A stretch of 64,000 nt of DNA, from the NCBI GenBank assembly GCA_001896555.1, contig MPOS01000034.1:62001-126000 (forward strand), in the 5' to 3' direction. Below the pieces are notes generated by a model, which saw nothing but the letters and a program-made list of their open reading frames with translations, was not told the origin of the DNA and searched no databases. How positions within the stretch are numbered: position 1 is the first letter of the stretch; every line of letters starts with the position of its first letter. The translations under genes were made by a program, and so were the position numbers. Shown one piece after another: positions 36,436 to 44,541 of the stretch. This DNA comes from Candidatus Phosphitivorax anaerolimi. GTDB lineage: Bacteria > Desulfobacterota > Desulfomonilia > UBA1062.

Positions 36436-38177
36436 CCTTGGTCCTCCTCCGGCTCGGCTGATGTGCTGTACGGGAAGGTAAGCACAAATCTGGCACCCTT
36501 CCCGGGCGCGCTTTCGACAGCGATCCGTCCAGAATGTGATGCCACAATCCCGTGCACTACCGCAAGCCCCAGGCCGGTCCCCTGATCAACATCCTTGGTG
36601 GTGAAGAAGGGCAGGAAGATGTTGTTCTTCACCTCTTCGCTCATGCCGATGCCCGTGTCTTCTACGATCAATGATACCTCGCCGTTACTGAACGATGTGG
36701 TGAGAGTGATGGCGCCGCCTTCGGGCATGGCCTGCAGGGAGTTGATCATCAGGTTGGAAATGACCTGGAGCATCTGGGACTTGTTCGCCATGATTTCCGG
36801 GAGATCGGGAGCGAGTATGCGCCTGAGCTCCACGCATGACTTGCAGCACAGAGACTCAAACAGGCTCAGCTCGTCTTCTATGATCCTGTTCAGGTTCACC
36901 CTGCCTCTGCTGGGCGCGGCCTGTCGGGCGAATATCAGGAGCTCGCGTATGATGGTCCGCGCATGCAGCGATGCCTCGACGATCTTTTGGACATCACGCA
37001 CCGCCTGTTCCGGCATATTTTCATTTTTCTGGATGAGCTGGGCGAACCCCAGGATAGTGTTGAGCGGCTCATTGAGCTCGTGGGCGACTCCGGCGGCAAG
37101 CTGGCCGATTGCGGCCAGCCGGTCCGCCCTGGTCAGCTGGTCCTGGAGCTCGGACCGCGCGGCCTCTGCCTCTTTCTGCTCGATCATCTGCGCGATCTGA
37201 CCTGCTACATTGTTGATCAGGCTCTGTTCCTCGTCGAGAAATGGCTTCCCCTGCGGGAAGGGCCCCTGGCCGGGATAGTGAACCTCGACCGCGCCCCGGA
37301 TTTTTCCCTTGACTCTCACAGCGGCGACCTGCCTATGCGCCCCTTCGGCAAAGAAAGGGGTCTGATAGGCATGCCCGTCTATCACGATCCGTGCGCAGGC
37401 ATGGGAAGGATATTGCCATGCAGGCGGGAGCAGGACCGCGATGTTCGCCATTTTCTGCTCGAACGGCATGCCGGGATCAGAGGCCGTCTTTGCCATGCCA
37501 TACAGACAGGTGAGCTCCTTGACCCGTTCATGCAGTTTTGCCTGCGAGAACTGGTGGAGCAGTGCGAGCTCGAATTTGGCCGCGATGGCTTCGAAATGCT
37601 CGAGCCTCTCAGGATCGAACGAGCCCGCATCTCTGTCTTTGAACACGAGGAGACCCATCTGCTCCTTCCCGAAGCGAAGGGGAACCAGGACCACCGACAG
37701 GAAGGCCCGGCCGGCGCCGGGTGTCTTCGTGAACACAGAGTGCGTCTCAGGCGGGAAAAACCGGTGCGGGTTATGGACCCAGACACTGCCGTATCTGGTG
37801 CGGGTGAAGGCGCTGCCGGAATCATCGCTCTGCAATGCGGCTGTGCATAATGCCTCGATATCCGGGCAGCTTTCTCTTAAATCCGTGTAGGTGCGCCCGG
37901 CATCCGCACCGCACGGGGCGATCGTGAAGGCACTGGAGCCGCCCTCCTGCCAGAAGGCCTCGCACCTGAGCTCATCCGCGCCGTCGTGCAACCACGCCTG
38001 GACGATGTCGCATCCGGAATACTCAAGGACGAGCTTCATCACATCGGACAGAAACTCGGGCCTCGGCCTGTCCTGGGACGCATATTGCGAGATCTGATGC
38101 GAGAAGTCCAGGCGGCTGCCTGAAGGCCCTCGTCCTCTATCGGCAGGGTTTCTTTTTCGGGTATCTTCCGCCGGCAT
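36432..38177 (-). CDS. GAF-domain sensor histidine kinase
   Basis: A soluble kinase of about 581 residues. A GAF-like sensor domain occupies roughly residues 40-210 and a second, GAF-like region 225-330 (LTCLYGMAKTASDPGMP). The H-box GVAHELNEPLNTILGF puts the phospho-His near 365; the ATPase domain has NLMINSLQAM, DTGIGM and GTGLGLAVVHGIV. No receiver or membrane segments. ATG at 38177 was preferred, though a TTG at 38210 is possible. It directly precedes the NtrC-type regulator and is its evident partner. GAF domains often bind small molecules, haem or iron-sulfur clusters; no diagnostic ligand motif is visible here. Confidence 0.88.
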   Translation of the reverse strand: MPAEDTRKRNPADRGRGPSGSRLDFSHQISQYASQDRPRPEFLSDVMKLVLEYSGCDIVQAWLHDGADELRCEAFWQEGGSSAFTIAPCGADAGRTYTDLRESCPDIEALCTAALQSDDSGSAFTRTRYGSVWVHNPHRFFPPETHSVFTKTPGAGRAFLSVVLVPLRFGKEQMGLLVFKDRDAGSFDPERLEHFEAIAAKFELALLHQFSQAKLHERVKELTCLYGMAKTASDPGMPFEQKMANIAVLLPPAWQYPSHACARIVIDGHAYQTPFFAEGAHRQVAAVRVKGKIRGAVEVHYPGQGPFPQGKPFLDEEQSLINNVAGQIAQMIEQKEAEAARSELQDQLTRADRLAAIGQLAAGVAHELNEPLNTILGFAQLIQKNENMPEQAVRDVQKIVEASLHARTIIRELLIFARQAAPSRGRVNLNRIIEDELSLFESLCCKSCVELRRILAPDLPEIMANKSQMLQVISNLMINSLQAMPEGGAITLTTSFSNGEVSLIVEDTGIGMSEEVKNNIFLPFFTTKDVDQGTGLGLAVVHGIVASHSGRIAVESAPGKGARFVLTFPYSTSAEPEEDQG

Positions 38178-38500
38178 AGAATCGTTCCGTTCGCTCGCCT
38201 TTCGGATCAATCCCCGGGGAGGTCCTTATCGGGTGCGCACCGCGGCCGTTCTCCGGGAATTTCTTGATGTACCATACCATATTTCCCGGATTCAATCCCA
38301 CATATGATTATGACCGGACACAACAGGCGCATTTCCTTGATCCTCTGAGGCTTATGGGTTATACTATTTTTTGAAGGCTTGCCTGCAATGACGATGACGG
38401 GTTTAACGGGAGGCCGGCCGTGCAGCGATATTTCTTCCTGTCCTGCCCGCCCGGCTGCCATGGGTCTCCCGGCGGTTATCCGGTATGGAGTGATCGAGCG
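38178..38500. other. Divergent intergenic region between kinase and pilZ gene
   Basis: About 320 bases without a supported gene. It carries the plus-strand promoter at 38337-38365 and must hold the minus-strand promoter of the kinase-regulator operon, for which TTGAAT near 38292 is a weak candidate. No strong repeat is seen. Confidence 0.4.
38337..38365 (+). promoter_or_regulatory. Sigma-70 promoter for the PilZ gene
   Basis: TTGATC (38337-38342) and TATACT (38360-38365) are separated by 17 bases. The predicted start lies about 130 bases before the PilZ ATG. Confidence 0.55.
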
Positions 38501-38806
38501 ATGCGAAACAGACGGAAGAATACCCGGGTGAAGGTACCAGGCACCATGGATGTCACTATCACCTATACCGACACCATGACGGATGCCCGCTCAGGAACCG
38601 TGGAGAACGTGAGCAGAAGCGGGATCTTCCTCCGGACCGAGTGCTCTCTCTGCAAGGATGCGTATGTGACGCTGAGGCTCAACACCGGACAGCTCATCGG
38701 CAAGCCCTTGTGGGCACAGGGGTTTGTGGCGAGAACCGACGAGAACGGCATGGGCATCCGCTTCACCTATATCGAGCAGGACATTCTCACCCTTCTCTTT
38801 TCCTGA
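38501..38806 (+). CDS. PilZ-domain protein
   Basis: A single-domain PilZ protein of 101 residues, a family that binds the second messenger cyclic di-GMP. The two binding motifs are visible: RRKNTR at residues 4-9 (RxxxR) and NVSRSGIFL near 35 (the D/N-x-S-x-x-G element). The rest is a short beta barrel. ATG at 38501 was chosen because the motif starts directly after it and GGAG lies upstream; earlier in-frame starts add an unlike Cys/Pro-rich segment. It is monocistronic and converges with the redox pair at 38880-39463. Confidence 0.85.
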   Translation: MRNRRKNTRVKVPGTMDVTITYTDTMTDARSGTVENVSRSGIFLRTECSLCKDAYVTLRLNTGQLIGKPLWAQGFVARTDENGMGIRFTYIEQDILTLLFS

Positions 38807-38879
38807 CCGTTCCCGCCATCCCGCTCTTCACCGGCCCGAAGGCGCCCTTTGCGAGAGCCTTGCCTCCCATGGGCACGCC

Positions 38880-39215
38880 CTACCTGAACTTGTCGAGGGG
38901 CCTCCTCTCGGGCACGTATACGTGCGGGATCTTTTCCTCGTTCCACTCCTTCGATACATAGAGATTGCAGTAGCAGCTCCCATACTCCGCAACGTCGGGG
39001 GCGCGGTAGATGCATGGACAGGTGATGTCGCGATCCCACTCCCTGTCGCCCGAGGCAAGCCTGCAGGGGCAGCACATATAACCGTACCGCTCCCTGTTGG
39101 TCAAGAGCGCCTGAAGCAGGTCGAAGACCGCGTCCAGGTCCTTGTTGAAATAATACCCCTTGGGCTCCTGGACCTTCCTGAGCATCTCATAGAGCTTTTT
39201 CACGTCCGCGGTCAC
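38880..39215 (-). CDS. Ferredoxin-thioredoxin-reductase-like catalytic protein
   Basis: A 111-residue iron-sulfur protein of the FTR catalytic-subunit family, which uses a 4Fe-4S cluster next to a redox-active disulfide to pass single electrons from ferredoxin to a thioredoxin. Three Cys pairs are present: CPC near residue 50, CPC near 67 and CYC near 82. The plant enzyme has CPC, CPC and CHC with 16- and 8-residue gaps; here the gaps are about 14 and 12 and His is replaced by Tyr. No separate variable subunit is encoded nearby. It overlaps the upstream glutaredoxin gene by 4 bases, which is its likely partner. Confidence 0.88.
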   Translation of the reverse strand: MTADVKKLYEMLRKVQEPKGYYFNKDLDAVFDLLQALLTNRERYGYMCCPCRLASGDREWDRDITCPCIYRAPDVAEYGSCYCNLYVSKEWNEEKIPHVYVPERRPLDKFR

Positions 39216-39463
39216 AGGCCGAGCACCTCTCTGATCTCATCCTCGCGGAAGCCGACGATAATCCGCTCTCCGATGATGATCGTGGGGAAGCTGAGGTGGG
39301 AGTTGAACTTTTTCACCTCCTCTATGGCGCTCTTCCGGTCTTCCCCGTCGAGCAGATCGACATCGACGTATTCATATTCCACCTTATTCTCGTTCATGAA
39401 CTGTTTGGTGGCCTTGCAGTGGCTGCAAGTGCTGAGTGTATACATCTTGACTTTCACCGCCAT
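39212..39463 (-). CDS. Glutaredoxin-like protein (NrdH type)
   Basis: An 83-residue thioredoxin-fold protein with active site CSHC at about residues 13-16 (TLSTCSHCKATKQF) and the cis-Pro element FPTIIIGE near 60, followed by VGFREDEI. Length and motif fit glutaredoxin/NrdH-like proteins that receive electrons from a reductase rather than glutathione. GGAGGAG precedes the ATG. It is translationally coupled to the FTR-like gene, suggesting a ferredoxin to FTR to glutaredoxin chain. Confidence 0.88.
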   Translation of the reverse strand: MAVKVKMYTLSTCSHCKATKQFMNENKVEYEYVDVDLLDGEDRKSAIEEVKKFNSHLSFPTIIIGERIIVGFREDEIREVLGL

Positions 39464-39483
39464 GGATCTCCTCCTTTTTTTCT

Positions 39484-39512
39484 ACAATAATGCAGCCCGG
39501 GGGTGAATTCAA
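39484..39512 (-). promoter_or_regulatory. Sigma-70 promoter of the glutaredoxin-FTR pair
   Basis: On the minus strand TTGAAT (39512-39507) and TATTGT (39489-39484) are 17 bases apart. The start would lie only about 10-15 bases before the ribosome site. Confidence 0.55.
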
Positions 39513-39561
39513 TGGAACAATCATCTGCTGAAAGAAAACCAGGGGCGGGAGCCACGGCAGC

Positions 39562-39891
39562 TCAGGCGCCCTGGTTTTTCCTGAACCCGTCTATGACCCA
39601 GAACACTCCCCATCCCAGGATGACCGGGCACAGGGCGATCAGGGCAAAACCGAGGATCTCGCCGGACCAGGGCCGGAGGTAAACCGTCCATACGAGCAGC
39701 CAGACCGCGGAGACGACCACGCCCAGACGCACCCTGCCTGAAAGCGCCGACAGAGCCTTTTCAGGCTTCTTCCCGTTTCCGCCTCTGCCCAGGCGCCGGG
39801 GAAGGTAGAAGATGAGCACGAACAGCAGTATGATGACCAGTATTTCCTGCAAGCTTGGCACCGGGATCCTCCAAATCCCGGTATAGCCCAT
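39562..39891 (-). CDS. Small membrane protein
   Basis: A 109-residue protein with three hydrophobic segments: LQEILVIILLFVLIFYLP near residue 14, VRLGVVVSAVWLLVWTVYL near 52 and FALIALCPVILGWGVFWV near 80. The first helix plus PRRLGRGG faintly recalls TatA, but the other two helices do not fit that family. I do not recognise it. The start is uncertain: ATG at 39891 has no clear ribosome site and a TTG at 39942 is possible. It lies upstream of, and on the same strand as, the glutaredoxin promoter. Confidence 0.55.
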   Translation of the reverse strand: MGYTGIWRIPVPSLQEILVIILLFVLIFYLPRRLGRGGNGKKPEKALSALSGRVRLGVVVSAVWLLVWTVYLRPWSGEILGFALIALCPVILGWGVFWVIDGFRKNQGA

Positions 39892-39937
39892 ATGGTCCGC
39901 ACGGTCAAACACAAGAGGGTGGAGGCCTGCGCGGGAA

Positions 39938-39979
39938 TCCAAGTTGGAACGTTAGGATGAGAAGGGGGTGCTTCCAACT
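39938..39979. repeat. Inverted repeats upstream of the small membrane protein
   Basis: AGTTGGAA (39942-39949) and TTCCAACT (39972-39979) are perfect complements with a 22-base loop. The first arm is itself part of an 11-base palindrome, TCCAAGTTGGA (39938-39948). This may be an operator array. Confidence 0.45.
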
Positions 39980-40040
39980 CGCTCTCAAATCGCGGGCTAG
40001 AGAGGGGGGCGCGGATACATATCCCCTGGGGGATCGTCAT

Positions 40041-40053
40041 CCCCTCATAGGGG
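40041..40053 (-). terminator. Hairpin at the end of the arg-lys operon
   Basis: CCCCT-CAT-AGGGG (40041-40053) directly follows the stop of the last operon gene, and another palindrome, ATCCCC-TG-GGGGAT, lies at 40021-40034. There is no T run, so strength is uncertain. Confidence 0.4.
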
Positions 40054-40055
40054 CG

Positions 40056-41576
40056 TCAAGACCCGCTGCCCATCTCTGCGGGCGGGATGCTCAGCCCTTT
40101 GGCTGCATGTTTGCGGGAGAGAAATACGCGGATTCTCGTGCCTTTGCCCACGATGCTGTTCACGGTGATGAACCCGCCATGCTCTTCGATGATCATGTAT
40201 ACCTTCGAGAGCCCGAGACCGGCTCCCCTGACCTTGGAGGTATAGAACGGGTTGAAGATGTCTTTGATCTCGTCGCTGGGGATGCCCCTGCCAGAATCGA
40301 CGACGTCCACGATGAGGTACTGAGGATGCATGCTCACGGTGATCTCCATGACCCCCTTGCCCTGCATGGACTCGCACGCATTGACGAAGAGGTGCCAGAA
40401 TGCCTCGACCAGGTAGTTATGATCGGCCTCGATCTTTTCGAGGTGCTCGGGCATGTTCACCTCATAGGCCACCCCGCTGAACCTGCCCGAGCCGAAGGTC
40501 TTGATCAGCGCCTCGTCGATGACCTCCTGGATATCGGTCTTCACGAAGTTGGGGCGGTGGATCTTGGTGTAGTTCACATACTCCTCGATGTCCATGATCA
40601 TGGCTTCGAGCCGCTTGACGTCCTCGATGATATAGTCAACATACACCTTCTGCGTGGAATTCTCCTCCAAAGACCGGCTCAACCGCCGGGAAAACCCGCC
40701 GAGCGAGGTGAGCGAGTTCCGGATCTCGTGGGCCACACCTTCCACCACCTTGCCCAGGGAGGCGAGCTTCTCGGCATTGATGATCTGCCTGCGCATCATT
40801 TCGATGTCCGTGAGGTCCCTCACCACCAGCACGATGCCGCCCGCATACTTTTCACTCTTGAGCGGTGAGGCGCTCAGGAGCCCGGAAAAGATGCTGCCGT
40901 TGATCTTCCGAAACGTGTACTCCTGTTCGTAGCGGTCCATCCCGCTGGAAAACGCCTGCATGATGTCCTGGAGGATGTGCACACTCGGGTCGGGGATGAG
41001 CACGTCGACGGGTTTGTCCTTCATCTCGCTCAGCTCTCCCCAGAACTTCCGTGCCATGGAGTTCATGAACTGGATCGTGCCCTTGCTGTCGATGGTGATC
41101 ACGGCCTCTCCCATGGTCTCGGTAATGGTCACCAGGTAGTCCTTGTAGGCATCGCCCCGGTTCTTGAGCCGGATGTTCTCCAGCAGGATCTCGTGCTCTC
41201 TGATGAGCTTGTTCGCCACGTGAACGAGATCGGGCGGCGAGAGGGGTTTGGTGATGTAGTCGCTGGCCCCTGCCTTCATGGCCTGAACCGCCACGTCTTC
41301 AGAGCCCTCTCCCGTGATGAATACCACGGTGGCGTTTGGATCCTTGCGCTTGATCTTTTTCAGCACGTCCAGACCGTCGATCTCGGGCATGAGGTAGTCG
41401 AGGAAGACCAGGTCGGGTTTCTCTTCCTCGAAGGCGGCGTACGCCTGCCTGCCGTCAAAGGCCTGAATTACCTCGAACCCGTACTCGGTCAGGGTCTCCT
41501 TGACCACGTCGTTGACCTGGCGGTTGTCATCCGCTATCAGGATTTTCCAGGGTTTTTTCTTTTTTTCATCCATCAT
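40056..41576 (-). CDS. Histidine kinase with N-terminal receiver, REC-PAS-HisKA-HATPase
   Basis: A 506-residue soluble kinase. The receiver (residues 12-130) has ADDN and phospho-Asp near 59 (LVFLDYLMPE). A PAS domain lies at about 150-260 (GEAVITIDSKGTIQFMN). The H-box GVAHEIRNSLTSLGGF places the phospho-His near 281, and the ATPase domain has VNACESMQ, DSGRGI and GAGLGLSKVYMI. A receiver at the front suggests it is itself controlled by another kinase. It overlaps folK by 11 bases and is the last gene of the arg-lys operon, a surprising position for a sensor. Confidence 0.88.
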   Translation of the reverse strand: MMDEKKKKPWKILIADDNRQVNDVVKETLTEYGFEVIQAFDGRQAYAAFEEEKPDLVFLDYLMPEIDGLDVLKKIKRKDPNATVVFITGEGSEDVAVQAMKAGASDYITKPLSPPDLVHVANKLIREHEILLENIRLKNRGDAYKDYLVTITETMGEAVITIDSKGTIQFMNSMARKFWGELSEMKDKPVDVLIPDPSVHILQDIMQAFSSGMDRYEQEYTFRKINGSIFSGLLSASPLKSEKYAGGIVLVVRDLTDIEMMRRQIINAEKLASLGKVVEGVAHEIRNSLTSLGGFSRRLSRSLEENSTQKVYVDYIIEDVKRLEAMIMDIEEYVNYTKIHRPNFVKTDIQEVIDEALIKTFGSGRFSGVAYEVNMPEHLEKIEADHNYLVEAFWHLFVNACESMQGKGVMEITVSMHPQYLIVDVVDSGRGIPSDEIKDIFNPFYTSKVRGAGLGLSKVYMIIEEHGGFITVNSIVGKGTRIRVFLSRKHAAKGLSIPPAEMGSGS

Positions 41577-42060
41577 GGGGTTTTTTGAGCACCCTTGCTA
41601 TCTCGTCATGCGGCAAGCTTTTCTTTACCTCTATTATATCCCTTCCAGAGGGTAATACAACACCGGGCGCGACCTCGGAAAGCGGGAATATGACAAATGC
41701 GCGGCACTCCATGCGGGGATGGGGGATCTCAAGATCAGGCGTCGACAGGCGCATCCCCTCCAAGAGCAGGATATCGATGTCGATGGTCCTGGGTGCGCGG
41801 GGATAGGGACGCTGCCTTCCCAGCTCATCTTCTATCCGGCGGCAGATCCGGAGCAGGTCATGGGGAGATCCCTCATACTCGATGGCAGCGGCCAGATTGT
41901 AGTAGTTCTCCTGAGAATCACTCACCTCCACGGCCCGCGTTTCGTAGATATGGGACACGGCCGTGATCTGAACGCCCGCCTGCCGGAGCTTTTTCAGCGC
42001 AGCTTCGAGATGGCGCCGCCTGTCTCCGATATTGGAGCCCAGCGATAGGTACCCTCTCAT
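41566..42060 (-). CDS. folK: Hydroxymethyldihydropterin pyrophosphokinase
   Basis: A 164-residue enzyme of folate synthesis that transfers pyrophosphate from ATP to 6-hydroxymethyl-dihydropterin. It begins with the family's strand GYLSLGSNIGDRRRHL, has the substrate-loop region EDELGRQRPYPRAPRTIDID with the two metal-binding Asp residues near 95-97, and IPHPRMECRAFVIFPL. Length fits stand-alone FolK. It begins one base after the FAH-gene stop and overlaps the kinase gene by 11 bases. Confidence 0.93.
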   Translation of the reverse strand: MRGYLSLGSNIGDRRRHLEAALKKLRQAGVQITAVSHIYETRAVEVSDSQENYYNLAAAIEYEGSPHDLLRICRRIEDELGRQRPYPRAPRTIDIDILLLEGMRLSTPDLEIPHPRMECRAFVIFPLSEVAPGVVLPSGRDIIEVKKSLPHDEIARVLKKPHDG

Positions 42061-42061
42061 G

Positions 42062-42805
42062 TTATTCTACCGAGTTCTTCAGCACTCCTATGCCCTCGAT
42101 CTCTATCTCCACGACATCCCCGCGATCCATGGGACCGACACCCGACGGGGTGCCCGTGGCGATGATGTCTCCGGGATCGAGGGTCATGATGTGTGATATG
42201 AACTCAACGAGGTCGAATACCGAGAATATCAGGTTCGCCGTGTTTGACGACTGCCGGACCTCCCCATTGAGCCGCGCGGTGACGGTCAGGCCGTGGGGAT
42301 CGTCCAGGCCGGTGACAATCCACGGCCCTATGGGTGCAAAGGTGTCGAACGATTTCGCGCGGGTCCACTGCCCGTCCTTGGCCTGGAGGTCACGGGCCGT
42401 GACGTCGTTGAAGCAGGTGTAACCCAGGATATAATCGCGTGCCGATAAGGCATCCACGTTCCTGCAGGTCGTGCCGATCACCACGGCGAGCTCTGCCTCG
42501 TAATCCACCCGGGAAGACTGCGAGGGATAGCGGATCGTCTCGCCCGGGCCGATGACGCTGCTCGATGGTTTCATGAACAGGATGGGCTCGCTCGGGATCT
42601 TGAGGGCCATCTCGCGGGCGTGGTCGCGGTAGTTCAGCCCCACGGCGATGATCTTGCCCGGGATCACGGGCGCTGCAATGCGCTCGATCTCAAGCGCATT
42701 TCCGACCGTACGGGTGTTTGGGTCATACGAGAAAAAACTCTGTCCGTCTTCGGTAGCAAAGGGAACTATCCTTCCCCCGGCCGCGACCCCCCTTCCGATC
42801 TTCAT
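42062..42805 (-). CDS. Fumarylacetoacetate hydrolase family protein
   Basis: A 247-residue metal-dependent enzyme of the FAH superfamily. The core carries KIIAVGLNYRDHAREM, the metal ligands in DYEAELAVVI (two Glu) and FNDVTARD (Asp), and GDIIATGTPSGVG. Family members include acylpyruvases, oxaloacetate decarboxylases and isomerases of catechol pathways, and the sequence does not decide between them. It overlaps dapB by 4 bases and is separated from folK by one base. In lysine biosynthesis it could clean up reactive 2-oxo acids, but that is a guess. Confidence 0.88.
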   Translation of the reverse strand: MKIGRGVAAGGRIVPFATEDGQSFFSYDPNTRTVGNALEIERIAAPVIPGKIIAVGLNYRDHAREMALKIPSEPILFMKPSSSVIGPGETIRYPSQSSRVDYEAELAVVIGTTCRNVDALSARDYILGYTCFNDVTARDLQAKDGQWTRAKSFDTFAPIGPWIVTGLDDPHGLTVTARLNGEVRQSSNTANLIFSVFDLVEFISHIMTLDPGDIIATGTPSGVGPMDRGDVVEIEIEGIGVLKNSVE

Positions 42806-43608
42806 GGCTCAAGCCCCAGCACATCCATCATGGAGTACATCCCGGGGGCCTTGCCCTGGACCCAGCGGGCGGCGCGGATCGCGCCCTGGGCGAAGTTCTG
42901 CCTGGTGTGCGCGCGGTGGGTGATCTCGATGCGCTCGTTGTTGCCTGCGAAGTACACGGTATGGTCTCCCACGATATCGCCTGCCCGGATGGTCTGGATG
43001 CCGATCTCGCCCTTGGGCCTGGGGCCGATCATCCCGTGGCGCTCATAGCGGGCAAGGTCTCTGATGTCCTCGCCCCTGGCCTGTGCAACGGCCCGGGCAA
43101 GCCCCATGGCCGTGCCCGAAGGGGCATCCTTCTTGAGCCGGTGATGGGCCTCGACGATCTCCACGTCGTAGTCTTCACCCAGAAGGCTCGTGAGCAGGGA
43201 AGCCACCTTGAACATGACGTTCACGCCGATGCTCATGTTCGGCGCCATGACAATGGGGATGCTCTGTGTGCAGGAGCGGACCTCGTCGATCTCGCCGTCT
43301 GTGAAGCCGGTGGTCCCGATCACCATGGCCTTGCCTGCAGAAGCGGCATACCGGGCCGCCTTCACGGTGGCCTCCGGAAAGGTGAAGTCGATGATCACAT
43401 CCGCGGTTTCAAAGGCGGACTCTAGGGTGTCGCTGATCTTGACCCCCCTCTGTCCTCCGCCGATGATAACACCCACATCGGAGCCGATGCTGGGATGGCC
43501 GGGGGCCTCGAGCGCCCCGGCGATATCCATGTCTTCCGATTCCACCACACCGCGGAGGATGAGCGATCCCATTCTGCCCGCGGCCCCGGTAATACCTACT
43601 CTGATCAT
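42802..43608 (-). CDS. dapB: 4-Hydroxy-tetrahydrodipicolinate reductase
   Basis: A 268-residue NAD(P)H enzyme of lysine synthesis. The nucleotide site is GITGAAGRMGSLI near residue 5, and the catalytic segment is EAHHRLKKDAPSGTA near 155, with the His-His and Lys used as proton donor. FNVMFK-type core SIGVNVMFKVA is also present. It follows dapA by 38 bases and precedes the FAH gene. Together with DapA it commits aspartate semialdehyde to diaminopimelate. Confidence 0.95.
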   Translation of the reverse strand: MIRVGITGAAGRMGSLILRGVVESEDMDIAGALEAPGHPSIGSDVGVIIGGGQRGVKISDTLESAFETADVIIDFTFPEATVKAARYAASAGKAMVIGTTGFTDGEIDEVRSCTQSIPIVMAPNMSIGVNVMFKVASLLTSLLGEDYDVEIVEAHHRLKKDAPSGTAMGLARAVAQARGEDIRDLARYERHGMIGPRPKGEIGIQTIRAGDIVGDHTVYFAGNNERIEITHRAHTRQNFAQGAIRAARWVQGKAPGMYSMMDVLGLEP

Positions 43609-43646
43609 CGGATTGCCCTCCGGATATCTCTTTTTTTATCCTTCTT

Positions 43647-44528
43647 CTATGCTCCTTCGATGCACCCGTATTTTACAAGGGTCCGGGCGAGCTTCTCCCT
43701 GTTCGCCCCGCCCATGGTGCACAGCGGCAGCTTGAACTCCTCACTGATCTTGCCCATCAGCGCGAGCGCCGTCTTGACCGGGATGGGGTTGGTTTCGAGG
43801 AACATGGCTTCGTTCATCTCCAGCAGCTCGAAGTGGATCTGCTGCGCGGTCCGGATGTCGCCTGCAAACCATGCCTTCATGAGCGCGGCGAGCTTTCCGG
43901 GCACGACATTGGCTGTGACCGAGATGGCGCCCGTCCCTCCCACGCAGAGGATGGGGAGGTTCAGGGCGTCTTCGCCCGAGAGCAGGCAGAAGTCGTCACG
44001 GGTGTTCCGGACTACGTAGGAGCACTTGACCAGATCGCCGCTGGCCTCCTTGATACCCACGATCACATCGATCTCAGAGAGCTTGATGATGGTTTCCATG
44101 CTCATATTCACGCCGGTCCTGCCGGGAACGTTGTAGAGGATCTGAGGGATATCGCAGGCGGCGGCCACGGCGGCGTAGTGCTCGAAGAGCCCTTTCTGGG
44201 TCGGCTTGTTGTAGTAGGGCGTAATGAGCAGGGCCGCGTCCGCTCCCGCCTCCTTGGCGTGCTTCGTGAGCCGGATGGCCTCGGCCGTAGAGTTGGAGCC
44301 GGTTCCGGCGATCACCGGGACCCGTCCTCCCACCTCTTCTACACAGATGTCGATCACCCGCTCGTGCTCCTGGTGGGTAAGCGTCGCAGACTCTCCCGTT
44401 GTCCCGCAGGGCACGATTCCCGAGACGCCACCCTCGATCTGGAAATTGATCAGATCCCGGAAGGCCTTCTCGTCGATCTCCCCGTCTCTGAATGGTGTAA
44501 CGATGGCAACAATGGCTCCTGAAAACAT
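43647..44528 (-). CDS. dapA: 4-Hydroxy-tetrahydrodipicolinate synthase
   Basis: A 293-residue TIM-barrel aldolase that condenses pyruvate with aspartate semialdehyde. Catalytic features: GTTGES near 43, the Tyr in LYNVPGRTGVN near 133 and the Schiff-base Lys in VGIKEASGD near 162. ATG at 44528 was chosen because AGGGGG lies just upstream; a TTG at 44549 would add seven residues. It lies 13 bases after lysA. Confidence 0.95.
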   Translation of the reverse strand: MFSGAIVAIVTPFRDGEIDEKAFRDLINFQIEGGVSGIVPCGTTGESATLTHQEHERVIDICVEEVGGRVPVIAGTGSNSTAEAIRLTKHAKEAGADAALLITPYYNKPTQKGLFEHYAAVAAACDIPQILYNVPGRTGVNMSMETIIKLSEIDVIVGIKEASGDLVKCSYVVRNTRDDFCLLSGEDALNLPILCVGGTGAISVTANVVPGKLAALMKAWFAGDIRTAQQIHFELLEMNEAMFLETNPIPVKTALALMGKISEEFKLPLCTMGGANREKLARTLVKYGCIEGA

Positions 44529-44541
44529 CTGTTCCCCCTGT

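Noticed and set aside
38207-38461. A minus-strand open frame of 84 codons upstream of the GAF kinase.
   Set aside because: No ribosome site, no coding character, and it overlaps the plus-strand promoter for the PilZ gene.
39562-39891. The small membrane protein as a TatA homologue.
   Set aside because: The first helix is faintly similar, but two more membrane helices follow and the amphipathic TatA helix is absent.
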